Positions 48,428-57,703 are shown, numbered from the stretch's first letter. The stretch: DNA of 64,000 nucleotides from Hydrogenophaga sp. BPS33 (GCF_009859475.1 NZ_CP044549.1:2542001-2606000), one strand, 5' to 3'. The notes: generated from the sequence alone by a model not told the origin. Program-made: numbers and translations.

Positions 48428-49560
48428 CTCGCCATTGCGAGCGCCATCTCCAGGCCGGAGACGAACGCGTCTTCCACCCGATGGCCCAGGCACCAGTCGC
48501 CGCACACGCCGATGCCCAGCGCCGGGTCGTACAGGTGGCTCTGGCCCAGCGGTGTCTGCGTCTGCGCGAAGCGCCAGCGGTAGGCCACCGCGTGGGTCGG
48601 CGTGGCGCGGATGCCGGTGATCTCGGCGAAGCCCTTGAGCAGCTTGGCCTTGGCGCGTTCGCTGTCGTCTTCCAGGTGTTTGGTCGACCAGACCGGGCTG
48701 GCCTGGATGGTCCAGCGCTCGATCGGGTCGCGCCCGGGCTTGCTCGATTCGCGGGCCAGCCAGCTGATGCGGTGGTGGGTGCTGCGCGCGGCATTCCATT
48801 GCGGGCCCAGGTGCGGCAGGCCGGGCTGCATCGCCTGCGGGTAGGCCACCATCAGCGTCCAGCAGGGCGCCACGTGCACGGGGGTCAGCGCCCGGCGCAG
48901 TTCGGGGGCGAGGCCCGAGGCGAGCAGCAGGTCGTGGATCTGCGGGTGCGGCATGGCCAGCACGACGCGGTCGAAGCCGCCCAGCACCTGTTGCCCGTCC
49001 TGGGCGTCTTGCGCGCGCAGTTGCCATTGCTCGGGGTGCAGCGCATCGGGCTCGATGCGGGTCACGCGCGTGTCGAGGAGGGCGCGCGCGAGCAGGCCGC
49101 CATGCAGTTCGGGCTGTGCCAGGGGCCGAGCCCAGAGCTCGACCAGGGCGCCCATGCCGGGGGAGGCCACGAAGTGCGGCTCGGTCGGCGGCGGCGCGCT
49201 GGCCAGCACGTGGCCGAGTTCGTCGAGCACGCGCACGGTGCTGGCGCTCCAGGGGCGCACCAAGGCGGTGGCGTTGCTGCGCAGCGCGGTTTCGAAGCGT
49301 TTGTCGCGCACGGTGAAGTACTGCGCGCCGTGGTCGAAGCCGCCGAACTCGGTGCGCAGCGTGGCCATGCGTCCGCCGAATCCGTGGTTCTTCTCCAGCA
49401 GCGTGACGCGGTGGCCCGCCTGCACCAGCGTGCGCGCGGCGACCACCCCGGCCATGCCACCGCCGATCACCGCGATGTGCAAGGGAGCGGAGCCGGCCTT
49501 GGCGGCCTTTGATCGGGGGGCGGGCGCGGCTGCGGCGCGAGGCTTCTTGGTGTTGGTCAT
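48424..49560 (-). CDS. FAD-dependent oxidoreductase, renalase/amine-oxidase-like
   Basis: A 378-aa flavoprotein. After an Ala/Lys-rich leader of about 28 residues comes the FAD fingerprint [21 protein letters not shown] and [14 protein letters not shown], and near the C-terminus [20 protein letters not shown], the second FAD contact. The plan is that of bacterial renalase-like proteins; the substrate is unknown. It shares an ATGA overlap with gluQRS, an unexplained but tight link to tRNA modification genes. Confidence 0.85.
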   Translation of the reverse strand: MTNTKKPRAAAAPAPRSKAAKAGSAPLHIAVIGGGMAGVVAARTLVQAGHRVTLLEKNHGFGGRMATLRTEFGGFDHGAQYFTVRDKRFETALRSNATALVRPWSASTVRVLDELGHVLASAPPPTEPHFVASPGMGALVELWARPLAQPELHGGLLARALLDTRVTRIEPDALHPEQWQLRAQDAQDGQQVLGGFDRVVLAMPHPQIHDLLLASGLAPELRRALTPVHVAPCWTLMVAYPQAMQPGLPHLGPQWNAARSTHHRISWLARESSKPGRDPIERWTIQASPVWSTKHLEDDSERAKAKLLKGFAEITGIRATPTHAVAYRWRFAQTQTPLGQSHLYDPALGIGVCGDWCLGHRVEDAFVSGLEMALAMAR

Positions 49561-49605
49561 GTCTCTGGACGCGGTGGAGGTTGGGTGTGATCGACTGTAG
49601 CAGTG

Positions 49606-50553
49606 CTAGACCTGATGGTGGTTGTTCAGCAGCGCCTCGCGGGTTTTCGGGTTTTGCAGCCGGTCGAGCCACCAGCGCAGCGCCTGACCCGCGTCGCTGG
49701 CACGGGCGGGCTGGCGCCAGGCATAGGCCACGCGCAAGGACCGGTTGGGACGCTGCACGCTTTTCACCACCAGGCGCCCGGTGTTGATGAAAGGCTGCGC
49801 CAAGGCCAGGGGCAGGAAGCCGGCCCCCAGGCCGCGCAGTTGCGCTTCCAGCTTGTGCTGCATGGTGGGCACTGTCAGCACGTCCTGTCCGGGCAGCAGG
49901 TTGTGCGTGACGCCGCGCCCGCGCTGCGTGCTGTCGGCCACGGCCACTGCGCGGTGTTCGCGCAGTTCCTCGTCGCGCAGGGCATGCGTGGCCGCTGCCA
50001 GTGGGTGGTGCGGTGCCACGGCGTAGACGAAGCCGATCGTGCCCAGTGGGGCGGACTGGAAGTCGTGTAGCGAGAGCTCGCTCGTCACCCCCAGCGCGAT
50101 GTCGGCCTGGCCACTCTGCAAGGCCTCGACGGTGCCCGACAAGGTTTCGGCGCGCAGCTTGAGGCGGGTGGGCGCGCCTTCGGCGTAGAAGGCCTCGCAC
50201 AGTTCGTACAGTGTGGCGCGCGCGATGATCGCGTCGGCGGCGATCGTGAGTTGCGGCTCCCAGCCTGTGGCCACGCGCTTGACGCGCTGGGCGACGGCGT
50301 CGAGTTCGTTCAACAGGTATTGCCCCGAGCGCAGCAGCTCGGCGCCGGCGGGGGTGAGCACGGCGCGGCGCGCGCTGCGGTCGAACAGCAGCACGTCCAG
50401 CGCGTCTTCGACCTGGCGCACGCGGTAGGTCAAGGCGCTGGGCACCATGCCCAGTTCGCGCGCGGCGGCGGCCATGCTGCCCAGGCGGGCGACCGCTTCG
50501 AGCAGGCCCAGGTTTTCGGGCGAGAGGGCGGCGCGGGGTGTGGAGGTGGCCAT
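49606..50553 (-). CDS. LysR family transcriptional regulator
   Basis: A 315-aa LysR protein: winged helix ([33 protein letters not shown]) and effector domain (from about 95). It is divergent from the pirin-DoxX-flavodoxin genes with a 21-bp perfect operator between them. The start at ATG 50553 is preferred because a TTG at 50574 lies inside that operator. LysR-pirin-DoxX sets are common in Burkholderiales and are linked to redox or quinone stress (general knowledge). Confidence 0.9.
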   Translation of the reverse strand: MATSTPRAALSPENLGLLEAVARLGSMAAAARELGMVPSALTYRVRQVEDALDVLLFDRSARRAVLTPAGAELLRSGQYLLNELDAVAQRVKRVATGWEPQLTIAADAIIARATLYELCEAFYAEGAPTRLKLRAETLSGTVEALQSGQADIALGVTSELSLHDFQSAPLGTIGFVYAVAPHHPLAAATHALRDEELREHRAVAVADSTQRGRGVTHNLLPGQDVLTVPTMQHKLEAQLRGLGAGFLPLALAQPFINTGRLVVKSVQRPNRSLRVAYAWRQPARASDAGQALRWWLDRLQNPKTREALLNNHHQV

Positions 50554-50566
50554 GTCGGGCGATTTT

Positions 50567-50587
50567 TCATTCAAACGATTTGAATGA
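50567..50587. promoter_or_regulatory. LysR-type operator, perfect 9-bp inverted repeat
   Basis: Arms TCATTCAAA and TTTGAATGA are exact reverse complements separated by CGA, in the 138-bp divergent gap between the LysR and pirin genes, 14 bp from the LysR start. It contains the T-N11-A arrangement of LysR sites and probably mediates both autoregulation and control of the pirin operon. Confidence 0.75.
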
Positions 50588-50691
50588 TGCCATCAAAATC
50601 GTGCGGTCAAAACGGCGTGTTGTCCTCGCACAATCCTCCCATGCCAGCCGAGATCCCGGTCGGCCCCACGGAAGATGGAAAGGACCACACC

Positions 50692-51393
50692 ATGCTCCAG
50701 ATTCGACGCTCCGAAGCCCGCGGCCATGCCGACCACGGCTGGCTCAAAAGCCAGCACTCGTTTTCTTTTGCCGAGTATTTCGACCCCGCCTGGATGGGCT
50801 GGGGCAACCTGCGCGTGATCAACGAAGACCGCATCGCCCCGGGCACCGGCTTTGGCACGCACGGCCACCGCGACATGGAAATCATCAGCTACGTGCTGCA
50901 GGGCAACCTGGCGCACAAGGACAGCATGGGCAACGTCAAGGGCATTCCGCCGGGTGACGTGCAGCGCATGAGCGCGGGCAGCGGCGTGCGCCACAGCGAG
51001 TTCAACCGCGCGCCCAACAGCACCACGCACTTCCTGCAGATCTGGATCGAGCCCAACGTGACGGGCATCGACCCCGGCTACGAGCAGAAGAGCTTCTCCG
51101 ACGCCGAAAAGCGCGGCCAGTTGCGGTTGGTGGCGTCGCCCGATGGCGCGCAAGGCTCGGTGACGATCCATGCCGATGCCTCGCTGTATGCCGGCCTGCT
51201 CGATGGCGAGCAGACCGCCGAACTCGCGCTGGACCCGTCGCGCAAAGCCTATGTGCACCTGGTGCGCGGCGAGCTGGACGTCAACGGGCAGCACTTGCGC
51301 GCCGGTGACGCCGCCGTGCTGGCCGATGAGAGCCGCATCGAGCTGGCCAAGGCCCAGGACGCCGAAGTGCTGGTGTTCGATCTCGCGCCCTGA
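50692..51393 (+). CDS. Pirin family protein (quercetin-2,3-dioxygenase-like bicupin)
   Basis: A 233-aa pirin. The N-terminal cupin holds the metal ligands HGHRDMEIISYVLQG (two His near 58-60) and GVRHSEFN (His near 101, Glu near 103); the C-terminal cupin is degenerate. The length is typical of bacterial YhaK-like pirins. ATG 50692 with AAGGAC ahead is chosen over upstream in-frame codons. First gene of the operon controlled by the divergent LysR. Its enzymatic activity is unproven for most members. Confidence 0.9.
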   Translation: MLQIRRSEARGHADHGWLKSQHSFSFAEYFDPAWMGWGNLRVINEDRIAPGTGFGTHGHRDMEIISYVLQGNLAHKDSMGNVKGIPPGDVQRMSAGSGVRHSEFNRAPNSTTHFLQIWIEPNVTGIDPGYEQKSFSDAEKRGQLRLVASPDGAQGSVTIHADASLYAGLLDGEQTAELALDPSRKAYVHLVRGELDVNGQHLRAGDAAVLADESRIELAKAQDAEVLVFDLAP

Positions 51394-51452
51394 TCCTGTT
51401 TTTTCTTGTTTTCCCTTAACCTGTCGACTTTTCAACCAAGGAACTCACCACC

Positions 51453-51863
51453 ATGAACGCTCTGCAAAATCCCCTGGCCCTGATCGGCCGCATCCTGCTG
51501 GCCATCCTGTTCATTCCCGCAGGCTTCGGCAAGATCGCCGGTTTCGCCGGTAGCGTGGGTTATGCCACCGCCATGGGGCTGCCGATGGCGCAAGTGGGCG
51601 TGGCGATTGCGCTGGTGATCGAACTGTTCGGTGGCATTGCGCTGCTGATCGGCTATCGCACCCGCATCGCCGCCATTGCTTTGGCGGTCTTCACGCTGGT
51701 GGCCAGTTTCTACTTCCATGCCTACTGGAGCCTGCCGGCCGAGCAGCAGATGATGCAGCAGCTCATGTTCTTCAAGAACCTCGCCATCACGGGTGGCCTG
51801 CTGGCTTTCGCCGCCTTCGGTGCAGGCGCCTTCAGCCTGGATGCGCGCCGCAAGGACGCCTGA
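51453..51863 (+). CDS. DoxX family membrane protein
   Basis: A 136-aa protein with four hydrophobic helices: LIGRILLAILFIPAGFGKIA opens the first, and IELFGGIALLIGY lies in the second. DoxX-family proteins are small quinone/thiol-redox-associated membrane proteins. It is 59 bp after pirin, and a strong terminator follows, so most transcription of pirin-doxX ends here before the flavodoxin gene. Confidence 0.88.
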   Translation: MNALQNPLALIGRILLAILFIPAGFGKIAGFAGSVGYATAMGLPMAQVGVAIALVIELFGGIALLIGYRTRIAAIALAVFTLVASFYFHAYWSLPAEQQMMQQLMFFKNLAITGGLLAFAAFGAGAFSLDARRKDA

Positions 51864-51893
51864 GTCTTCCCGGTTTTCTCTCTTTCTTTCTTT

Positions 51894-51922
51894 CGCGGCG
51901 CCTGGGGCGCCGCGCTTTTTTT
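51894..51922 (+). terminator. Strong rho-independent terminator after the DoxX gene
   Basis: CGCGGCGCC-TGG-GGCGCCGCG (9-bp perfect stem, 51894-51914) followed by C and seven T. It separates pirin-doxX from the flavodoxin gene, so the latter relies on read-through or its own promoter. Confidence 0.9.
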
Positions 51923-51941
51923 ATTCAAGGAAGGTTCTTGC

Positions 51942-52496
51942 ATGCCTCACATCGTTGTGGTCTATCACTCGGGTTACGGCCACACCCAGCGCATGGCGCA
52001 ATCGGTGGCACAGGGCGCGGGCGCGGAACTGCTCGCGATCGATGCCGACGGCAACCTGCCCGAGGGCGGCTGGGAGACGCTGGACGCGGCCGATGCCATC
52101 GTCTTTGGCGCGCCCACCTACATGGGCAACGTGAGCTGGCAGTTCAAGAAGTTTGCCGACGCCTCGAGCAAGCCCTGGTTCGCCCAGAAGTGGAAAGACA
52201 AGATCGCCGCCGGTTTCACCAACAGCGCGGGCATGAACGGCGACAAGCTGAGCACCCTCAACACCTTGTTCACCTTGGCCATGCAGCACGGCATGATCTG
52301 GGTCAGCCAGGGCCTCATGCCCAGCAACACCAAAGGTGCACAGCGCAACGACGTGAACTACCTGGTGAGCTACAGCGGGGCGATGGCGCAGTCGCCTTCG
52401 GATGCGGGGGCTGGGGATATGTTGCCTGGGGATCTGGAGACGGCGCGGCTGTTTGGAGAGCGGGTGGCAGTGGTTGTGGATCGGTTCGTGCGTTGA
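51942..52496 (+). CDS. Flavodoxin/NAD(P)H:quinone-oxidoreductase (WrbA-like) family protein
   Basis: A 184-aa flavodoxin-fold protein. The FMN phosphate loop is YHSGYGHTQRMAQ (8-20), the second FMN loop is FGAPTYMGNVSWQFKKF (near 55-71), and a third contact lies near residue 95. It is shorter than typical WrbA (about 200 aa). It would reduce quinones with two electrons. AAGGAAGG lies upstream of the ATG. It follows the pirin-doxX operon across a terminator. Confidence 0.85.
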   Translation: MPHIVVVYHSGYGHTQRMAQSVAQGAGAELLAIDADGNLPEGGWETLDAADAIVFGAPTYMGNVSWQFKKFADASSKPWFAQKWKDKIAAGFTNSAGMNGDKLSTLNTLFTLAMQHGMIWVSQGLMPSNTKGAQRNDVNYLVSYSGAMAQSPSDAGAGDMLPGDLETARLFGERVAVVVDRFVR

Positions 52497-52540
52497 GTTT
52501 TTTTCTTCTATTGAAGTGAGTTTTTTGCTTTCGTGGCGAG

Positions 52541-52740
52541 CCGGGTCTCGGCCCGGCGGCCGACTCACTTTTCTTTGCTTCGCCAAAGAAAAGTAAGCAA
52601 AAGAAAGGCGAGCCGAAGACCGGGCCCCTTCGGGGTTCCTTGCGCTGCTCGGTGCGCGGGGAGAAGTTCGCAAACTCGCTTCGCTCAAACACGCGAACTT
52701 CTTTTTCCCCGCACCCCTGCGCTGCTCAGCCCGGTCCAAC
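52541..52740. repeat. Intergenic repeat unit with long AT-rich hairpin
   Basis: The gap from 52497 to 52940 has no gene. This first part starts with CCGGG/CCCGG arms and holds a 10-bp perfect stem CTTTTCTTTG (52568-52577) and CAAAGAAAAG (52584-52593), followed by GTAAGCAAAAGAAAGGCG. I know this type of block as a common dispersed intergenic sequence in Comamonadaceae genomes (general knowledge, not checked). The second part is the separate repeat at 52764. Confidence 0.55.
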
Positions 52741-52763
52741 GGCGGAATGCGGGAGCGGGATCA

Positions 52764-52939
52764 CCCTCACCCCAGCCCTCTCCCGCTTGCGGGAGAGGGA
52801 GCAAAACCCGCTCTCCGGCGTGCGTGCCCCATCCAGAGGCATCGAGGGTCCGGCTCCGCCGGCCCGAGATGCCGTCCCCCCTCGAAGCGCCGAAGGCGCG
52901 CAACAGAGGGGGGAAGCCGCGTCAGCGGCGCAGGGGGGT
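52764..52939 (-). repeat. Dispersed ~175-bp structured repeat, copy A
   Basis: It matches copy B at 60611-60788 over nearly its whole length: CCCTCACCCCAGCCCTCTCC, a TCCAGAGGCA segment, GTCCCCCCTC, GCGCCGAAGGCGC, GGGGGGAAGC and GCGCAGGGGGG. It contains several short hairpins (GCGCC-GAA-GGCGC at 52887-52899, GCCGC-GTCA-GCGGC at 52916-52929). It abuts the stop codon of the MarR gene, as copy B does for the LivK gene, in the same orientation relative to the gene. Confidence 0.8.
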
Positions 52940-52940
52940 G

Positions 52941-53477
52941 TTACCTGTACACCTTGCGCAGCAAAGTGATGAGCGTGTCCAGCTCGTCGGGCGTGAGCCG
53001 GCCCGCCACGTCGCGCTCCAACGAGGAAGCGGTGGCCTGGGCGTTGTTGTAGAGGGTTTGCCCCTCATCAGAAAGGTGAAGTCCCTGCGCACGCCGGTCG
53101 TTGGGATGCGGCTTGCGCACCACAAGTCCGCGCTTCTGCAGGCTCTTGATCATGCCGACCAGGTTGGGCGGGAGGATGTCCAGCGTGGCGCAGATTTGCC
53201 GCGAGGTCACGCCCGGGTTGTACGCGACCACCGAGAGCACCGAGAAGTCCACCGGCCGCACGCCATACGGCGCCATGCGGCGAAGGAACACCGCGATCAC
53301 CGCCAGCGCGGCGCGGCGCGCGTTGTAGCCCAGCAGCGATTCCAGGAACGAGGTGTCGATACCGTGGGACTCGCTCAGACCGTCCAGAGAAGCGTCGTGC
53401 GCGTGCGAGCGGCCGCTGACGGCCTTGCGTGGAACGCCGGTGCGGCGAAGGGCATTGGCGGTGGAATGTTGTGGCAT
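52941..53477 (-). CDS. MarR family transcriptional regulator
   Basis: A 178-aa regulator with a disordered N-terminus (about 40 residues) and a MarR winged helix. DILPPNLVGMIKSLQKRGLV is the recognition region and RKPHPNDRRAQGLHLSDEGQ the wing (about 105-145), with flanking dimerisation helices. It is the last gene of the long minus-strand run and starts 17 bp after the acyl-CoA dehydrogenase stop, so it is probably cotranscribed and regulates the run, perhaps in response to an acyl-CoA or aromatic ligand. Confidence 0.88.
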   Translation of the reverse strand: MPQHSTANALRRTGVPRKAVSGRSHAHDASLDGLSESHGIDTSFLESLLGYNARRAALAVIAVFLRRMAPYGVRPVDFSVLSVVAYNPGVTSRQICATLDILPPNLVGMIKSLQKRGLVVRKPHPNDRRAQGLHLSDEGQTLYNNAQATASSLERDVAGRLTPDELDTLITLLRKVYR

Positions 53478-53494
53478 GGGGGGCGACTTTAGCC

Positions 53495-55198
53495 TCAACG
53501 CAAGGGGTCGGCCAGGGTGGTCTCCAGGATGCCCTGGCGCAGCTGGAACTCGGGCCAGACCCAGCGCCAGAAGGCGTTCTGCGCCTCTTGGACGTGTGGC
53601 TCGGGCCGTTTGGCTGTTGCGATTCGGTCCCAGGCCCAGGCCATGAGCAAGAGCGCCAGCGCGCGCAGGAAATCGTCCGCGAGGCGGTAGGGCAGGTCGG
53701 GTGCGTCGGCTTGCCGGGTGCGCGGCAGCAGCCCGTCGCGCACCAGGTGCTGCAGCTGCGCCAGCGCGTCGATGGCGCGCGGGTCGCGCAGGTCCTGGCC
53801 CAGGTCGGCGAGCAGGGCCTGCAGCGCCGCGCCGCCGTCGGGCAGGGTCTTGCGCACCAGCAGGTCGATGGCCTGGATTTCGTTGGTGCCCTCGTAGATC
53901 ATGGCCACGCGCGCGTCGCGCACGTGCTGTTCGATACCCCATTCGCGCACGTAGCCGTGGCCGCCGAACACCTGCAGGCAGGCGCTGGCGCCGCTGAAGG
54001 CCTGCTCGGTCCAGGCCGACTTGAGCACCGGTGTGACCAGGCTGCACCAGCGTGCCGCGGCTTCGCGCCGCGCGCCATCGGGGTGGTGTTTCTGCGTGTC
54101 GAGTTCGAGCGCGGTGCGGTAGGCGATCACGCGCCCGGCATCGATCCAGGCGCGCTGGGTGTGCAGGATGCGCTGGATGGCCGGGTGCAGTCCAATAAGA
54201 TCGGCCTCGCCCGATCGGCTGGCGCTGCCCGGCGCGCGCATCTGGCGGCGCTCCTGCGCGTAGGCGTGCGCCTTCTGCCAGGCCGCGTCCAGCAGGCCGA
54301 TGCCTTGCAGCCCGACCAGCAGGCGCGCGGCGTTCATCATCACGAACATCGCGTTTAGGCCTTTGCCCGGTTCGCCGACGATCGATGCCTCGGCTTCGTC
54401 GAAGCGCAGCACGCAGGTGGGGCTGCCGTGCAGGCCCATCTTCTCTTCGATGCGTTCACAGAAGACCGCGCTGCGCTGCCCGTTCTCGTCGAACTTGGCC
54501 ACGAGGAACAAGGACAGCCCTTTGGGCCCGGGCGGCGCATCGGGCAGGCGCGCGAGCACCAGGTGCACGATGTTGTCGCTGAGGTCGTGTTCACCGCCGG
54601 AGATGAAGATCTTGGTGCCGCTGAGCGCGTAGCGCCCGTTGGCCAGGGGCGCGGCCTTGGTGCGCACCAGGCCGAGGTCGCTGCCCGCATGGGGTTCGGT
54701 GAGGCACATGGTGGCCAGCCACTCGCCCGTTGCGAGCTTCTCCAGGTAGCGCGCCTGGAGCTCCGCGCTGCCATGGTGGCGCAGGCATTCGTAGGCACCG
54801 TGCAGCAGGCCCGGCGCCATGGTCCAGCCGTGGTTGGCGGCGTTGAGCATTTCGTGCAGCACCGCTTCCACCACCGTGGGCAGGCCCTGGCCGCCATGCT
54901 CGGTGGCGCAGGCCAGCGACGGCCAGCCGGCCTGCCAGAAGGCCTGGTACGCATCGCGAAATCCGGGTGGCATGGTGACTTGGCCGTCGTGCCACCGCGC
55001 GCCCACTTCGTCGCCTTCGCGGTTGAGCGGGGCGATCACCTCGCCCACGAACTTGCCCGCTTCTGCGATCACCTGGGTGAGCAGCCCGGTGTCGGCGTGT
55101 TCGGCCATGGCGGGCAATTTGGCCAGGCGCTCATGGGCGCGCAGCACGTCGAACAGGAGGAAGGCGTGCTCGGCGGGGTTCGGCTGGTAGGCGTTCAT
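53495..55198 (-). CDS. Acyl-CoA dehydrogenase, long form with C-terminal extension
   Basis: A 567-aa acyl-CoA dehydrogenase (usual length 380-400 plus about 160 C-terminal residues, as in DMSP-lyase-pathway DmdC and FadE-like enzymes). MCLTEPHAGSDLG is the flavin/substrate motif and MIYEGTNEIQAID holds the catalytic Glu (near 440). The C-terminal extension (about 460-567) is helical. It lies 12 bp after the tannase-family gene and before marR. Its substrate is probably a short, branched or aromatic-side-chain acyl-CoA. Confidence 0.9.
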   Translation of the reverse strand: MNAYQPNPAEHAFLLFDVLRAHERLAKLPAMAEHADTGLLTQVIAEAGKFVGEVIAPLNREGDEVGARWHDGQVTMPPGFRDAYQAFWQAGWPSLACATEHGGQGLPTVVEAVLHEMLNAANHGWTMAPGLLHGAYECLRHHGSAELQARYLEKLATGEWLATMCLTEPHAGSDLGLVRTKAAPLANGRYALSGTKIFISGGEHDLSDNIVHLVLARLPDAPPGPKGLSLFLVAKFDENGQRSAVFCERIEEKMGLHGSPTCVLRFDEAEASIVGEPGKGLNAMFVMMNAARLLVGLQGIGLLDAAWQKAHAYAQERRQMRAPGSASRSGEADLIGLHPAIQRILHTQRAWIDAGRVIAYRTALELDTQKHHPDGARREAAARWCSLVTPVLKSAWTEQAFSGASACLQVFGGHGYVREWGIEQHVRDARVAMIYEGTNEIQAIDLLVRKTLPDGGAALQALLADLGQDLRDPRAIDALAQLQHLVRDGLLPRTRQADAPDLPYRLADDFLRALALLLMAWAWDRIATAKRPEPHVQEAQNAFWRWVWPEFQLRQGILETTLADPLR

Positions 55199-55210
55199 GG
55201 CAAGGGAAGG

Positions 55211-56941
55211 TCAGCGGCAGCTGAAACTGCTGGCCGATTCGATGGGGCCGCTGCCGTTGTAGGTGGCCACCGTGGGGTAGGCACACAGCGGACGTGTGCG
55301 GTTGGTGGCCCAGTCGGCGGGCAACTCGGCGTTGACGCCACCGGCGTTGCCCGCGCCGCGCGCGCTGGCGGTCACCGCTTGTGGCGCCACGCCTTGTTCG
55401 ACCCACTTCACCAGCGGACCGAGCAGGTCGAACTGGTCGGCGGTGGGGCCGGCGCTGCAGTGGTTCATGCCCGGCACGGGGAAGTAGCGCGCGAAGTCGC
55501 TCGCCTTGCCGCCTTGTGCGGTGTTCAGGCGTTCGAACCACTGGCGCGTGTCTTCGGCGGAGAAGATCGCGTCGCTCACGCCGTGGTACAGCACCATCTT
55601 GGCGCCGCGCGCGCGCAGGGGCTGCAGGTTGGTGGGCTTCTCGTGGCCGGGCGGGCTCATCAGCGCGAGGCCGGACTCCTTGTACGTGTCGCTGGTGGCG
55701 GAGATGGCCGGCAGCAGCACGTCGATGCGGGCACCGGCGATGTCCGCTGCTGCGGCCGGCGGCGCGGTGAACACGGTGCCGACCGAGAGCGGGTCCAGCG
55801 CCACGCTGTTGACGAACTTCCAGGTCGCCCAGTTGTTGCCGGCGATGCCCGGGTCGTACGGGAACGCGCTGTAGATCGGTTGGCCGTTGCTGGCCTTGCC
55901 GCCCGCATGCACCTGGGCCAGCACGGTTTTCTGTGCCGGGGTGAGGCAGCTGCCATCGCGCGCGCCGCTGCAGGTGGGCACGTCGCGCGCCACGTCGAAG
56001 GCGGCCTGGCAGGCTTGCGTGGCTTGCACCAGGCCGTCTTTCAGGCCATCAAGCGCGTCGCAACGGTTGAGCACGGCGCGCGCCACGGTCTGGCGTTCGG
56101 CGGCGTTCAAGGCGCTGCCCAGGTCGGGAATGCTGGCGTTGGGGTTGAGCGGGTGGCGCACCGTGGCACCGGGCGTGGCCAGCGGGCTCCAGCGCTGTGC
56201 GCCCCAGAGTTGCGCCAGTGCGGCGTTGGGCAGTCGGTACCCGGGGGCGCCGATCAGGTAACCGTCGTACTGGTCGCCCAGGCGCGAAGCGGCGACCATG
56301 GCATGGCGCCCACCGTTGGAGCAGCCGCCGATGTAGGAGCGGTCGGGCGCTTTGCCGTAGGCGTTGGCGATCAGCGCCTTGGCCATGGGCGTGAGCTTGG
56401 CCACGGCCTGGTAGCCGTAGTCCAGGCGGGCCTGGGGCTCCAGGCCGAACACCGCCGTTTGCGGGCCGCTGTGGCCGGCGTCGGAGCTGATCACGGCGAA
56501 GCCTTGCACCAGCGCGCCGGTGACGGGGCCGCCGCCGAGCGCGCCCTGGGCCGGCTGCACGTTGCCGTCCAGGCCGCCGTTGCCCTGGTAGTAGAAGCGG
56601 CCGTTCCAGGCCTGCGGCAGGCGCATTTCGAAGCCGATGGCGTAGTCGCGCCCGTCGCTGCCCTTGCGCTTGTGCATCTGGCCTTTGACGAGGCAGTGCG
56701 CGGCCACCGGTTGCCCGCCGAGCGTGAGGCCACCGGCGGCCACGGGGGCGGCGGAGTCGATCGTGGTCTGGTCGAAGCGGAACTGGCCCGCCAGCGCCTC
56801 GCACTGGCGCAGGCCGGCGCCCACGGCGGGTGAGAGCGGCTGGGTGGGCACCGGTGGCGTGGTGCTGCAGGCCGCGATCAACAGCCCCAGCCCGAGGGGC
56901 GTCAGGGGCAGAAAGGCGGTGCGTCGCCGTGTGTTCTTCAT
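55211..56941 (-). CDS. Tannase/feruloyl-esterase family lipoprotein esterase
   Basis: A 576-aa exported esterase. The N-terminus is a lipoprotein signal: hydrophobic GLGLLIAAC with Cys25 as the lipidation site. The nucleophile is in GGCSNGGRHAM (near residue 198), Asp lies in the lid-proximal region, and His is in PGMNHCSAGP (near 512). Adjacent Cys at both Ser and His sites fits the CS-D-HC disulfide motif of the family. It would cleave aromatic or hydroxyacid esters outside the cytoplasm. It sits between LivF (27 bp) and the acyl-CoA dehydrogenase, so the released acid is probably imported and beta-oxidised. Confidence 0.88.
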   Translation of the reverse strand: MKNTRRRTAFLPLTPLGLGLLIAACSTTPPVPTQPLSPAVGAGLRQCEALAGQFRFDQTTIDSAAPVAAGGLTLGGQPVAAHCLVKGQMHKRKGSDGRDYAIGFEMRLPQAWNGRFYYQGNGGLDGNVQPAQGALGGGPVTGALVQGFAVISSDAGHSGPQTAVFGLEPQARLDYGYQAVAKLTPMAKALIANAYGKAPDRSYIGGCSNGGRHAMVAASRLGDQYDGYLIGAPGYRLPNAALAQLWGAQRWSPLATPGATVRHPLNPNASIPDLGSALNAAERQTVARAVLNRCDALDGLKDGLVQATQACQAAFDVARDVPTCSGARDGSCLTPAQKTVLAQVHAGGKASNGQPIYSAFPYDPGIAGNNWATWKFVNSVALDPLSVGTVFTAPPAAAADIAGARIDVLLPAISATSDTYKESGLALMSPPGHEKPTNLQPLRARGAKMVLYHGVSDAIFSAEDTRQWFERLNTAQGGKASDFARYFPVPGMNHCSAGPTADQFDLLGPLVKWVEQGVAPQAVTASARGAGNAGGVNAELPADWATNRTRPLCAYPTVATYNGSGPIESASSFSCR

Positions 56942-56968
56942 CTGTGTCTCCTCGGGGTTGAAAAGGGG

Positions 56969-57703
56969 TCAGGCGTTTTGTCTTGCCGCACCGAGATAGG
57001 TGTCGATCACGCGCGGGTCACTCGCCAGTTCGCGCGCCGGCCCTTGCGCGCTGAGTTCGCCCATTTCCAGCACGTAGCCGTGGTCGGCTACCTGTAGTGC
57101 GGCGCGCGCGTTCTGCTCCACCAGCACGATGGTCACGCCGGTCTGGCGCAGCCGTTCGATGATGGCGAAGATCTCCTTCACGATCAGCGGGGCCAGGCCC
57201 AGGCTGGGCTCGTCGAGCATGAGCAGGTCGGGCGCGGACATGAGCGCGCGGCCCACCGCGAGCATCTGGCGTTCACCGCCCGAAAGCGTGCCGGCGAGTT
57301 GCACGCGGCGTTCCTGCAGGCGCGGGAAGATGCTGTAGACGTCGTCCAGGCGGCTGCGCCATTTCGCATTGCCCAGGCGCATCTGGCGAAAGCCACCCAG
57401 CAGCAGGTTGTCTTCCACCGCCATGCTGCCGAACAGCTCGCGCTTCTCGGGCACGAGCGCCATGCCGTTCATGACGCGCTCTTCGAGCGACAAGGCGCTG
57501 ATGTCCTGCCCCCGGAATTCGATCACGCCCTGGCCCGGCAGGATGCCCATGAGCGTGTTGAGCAGCGTGGACTTGCCCGCGCCGTTGGGGCCGATGACGG
57601 TGATCACGCCGCCGGTGGGGGCTTCGATGTCGATACCGTGCAACACCTCGGCACGGCCGTAACCGGCGCGCAGGCCTTTGACTTGGAGGATGGGTGTGCT
57701 CAT
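56969..57703 (-). CDS. livF: Branched-chain amino acid-type ABC transporter ATP-binding protein LivF
   Basis: A 244-aa ATPase: Walker A GPNGAGKST (38-46), signature LSGGERQMLAV (140-150), Walker B LLMLDEPSLGL (160-170). LivF-type features include VPEKRELFGSMAVEDNLLLG. Two bases after the LivM-LivG fusion. In a cluster with an esterase and acyl-CoA enzymes, the system probably imports an aromatic or short-chain acid rather than leucine. Confidence 0.92.
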   Translation of the reverse strand: MSTPILQVKGLRAGYGRAEVLHGIDIEAPTGGVITVIGPNGAGKSTLLNTLMGILPGQGVIEFRGQDISALSLEERVMNGMALVPEKRELFGSMAVEDNLLLGGFRQMRLGNAKWRSRLDDVYSIFPRLQERRVQLAGTLSGGERQMLAVGRALMSAPDLLMLDEPSLGLAPLIVKEIFAIIERLRQTGVTIVLVEQNARAALQVADHGYVLEMGELSAQGPARELASDPRVIDTYLGAARQNA

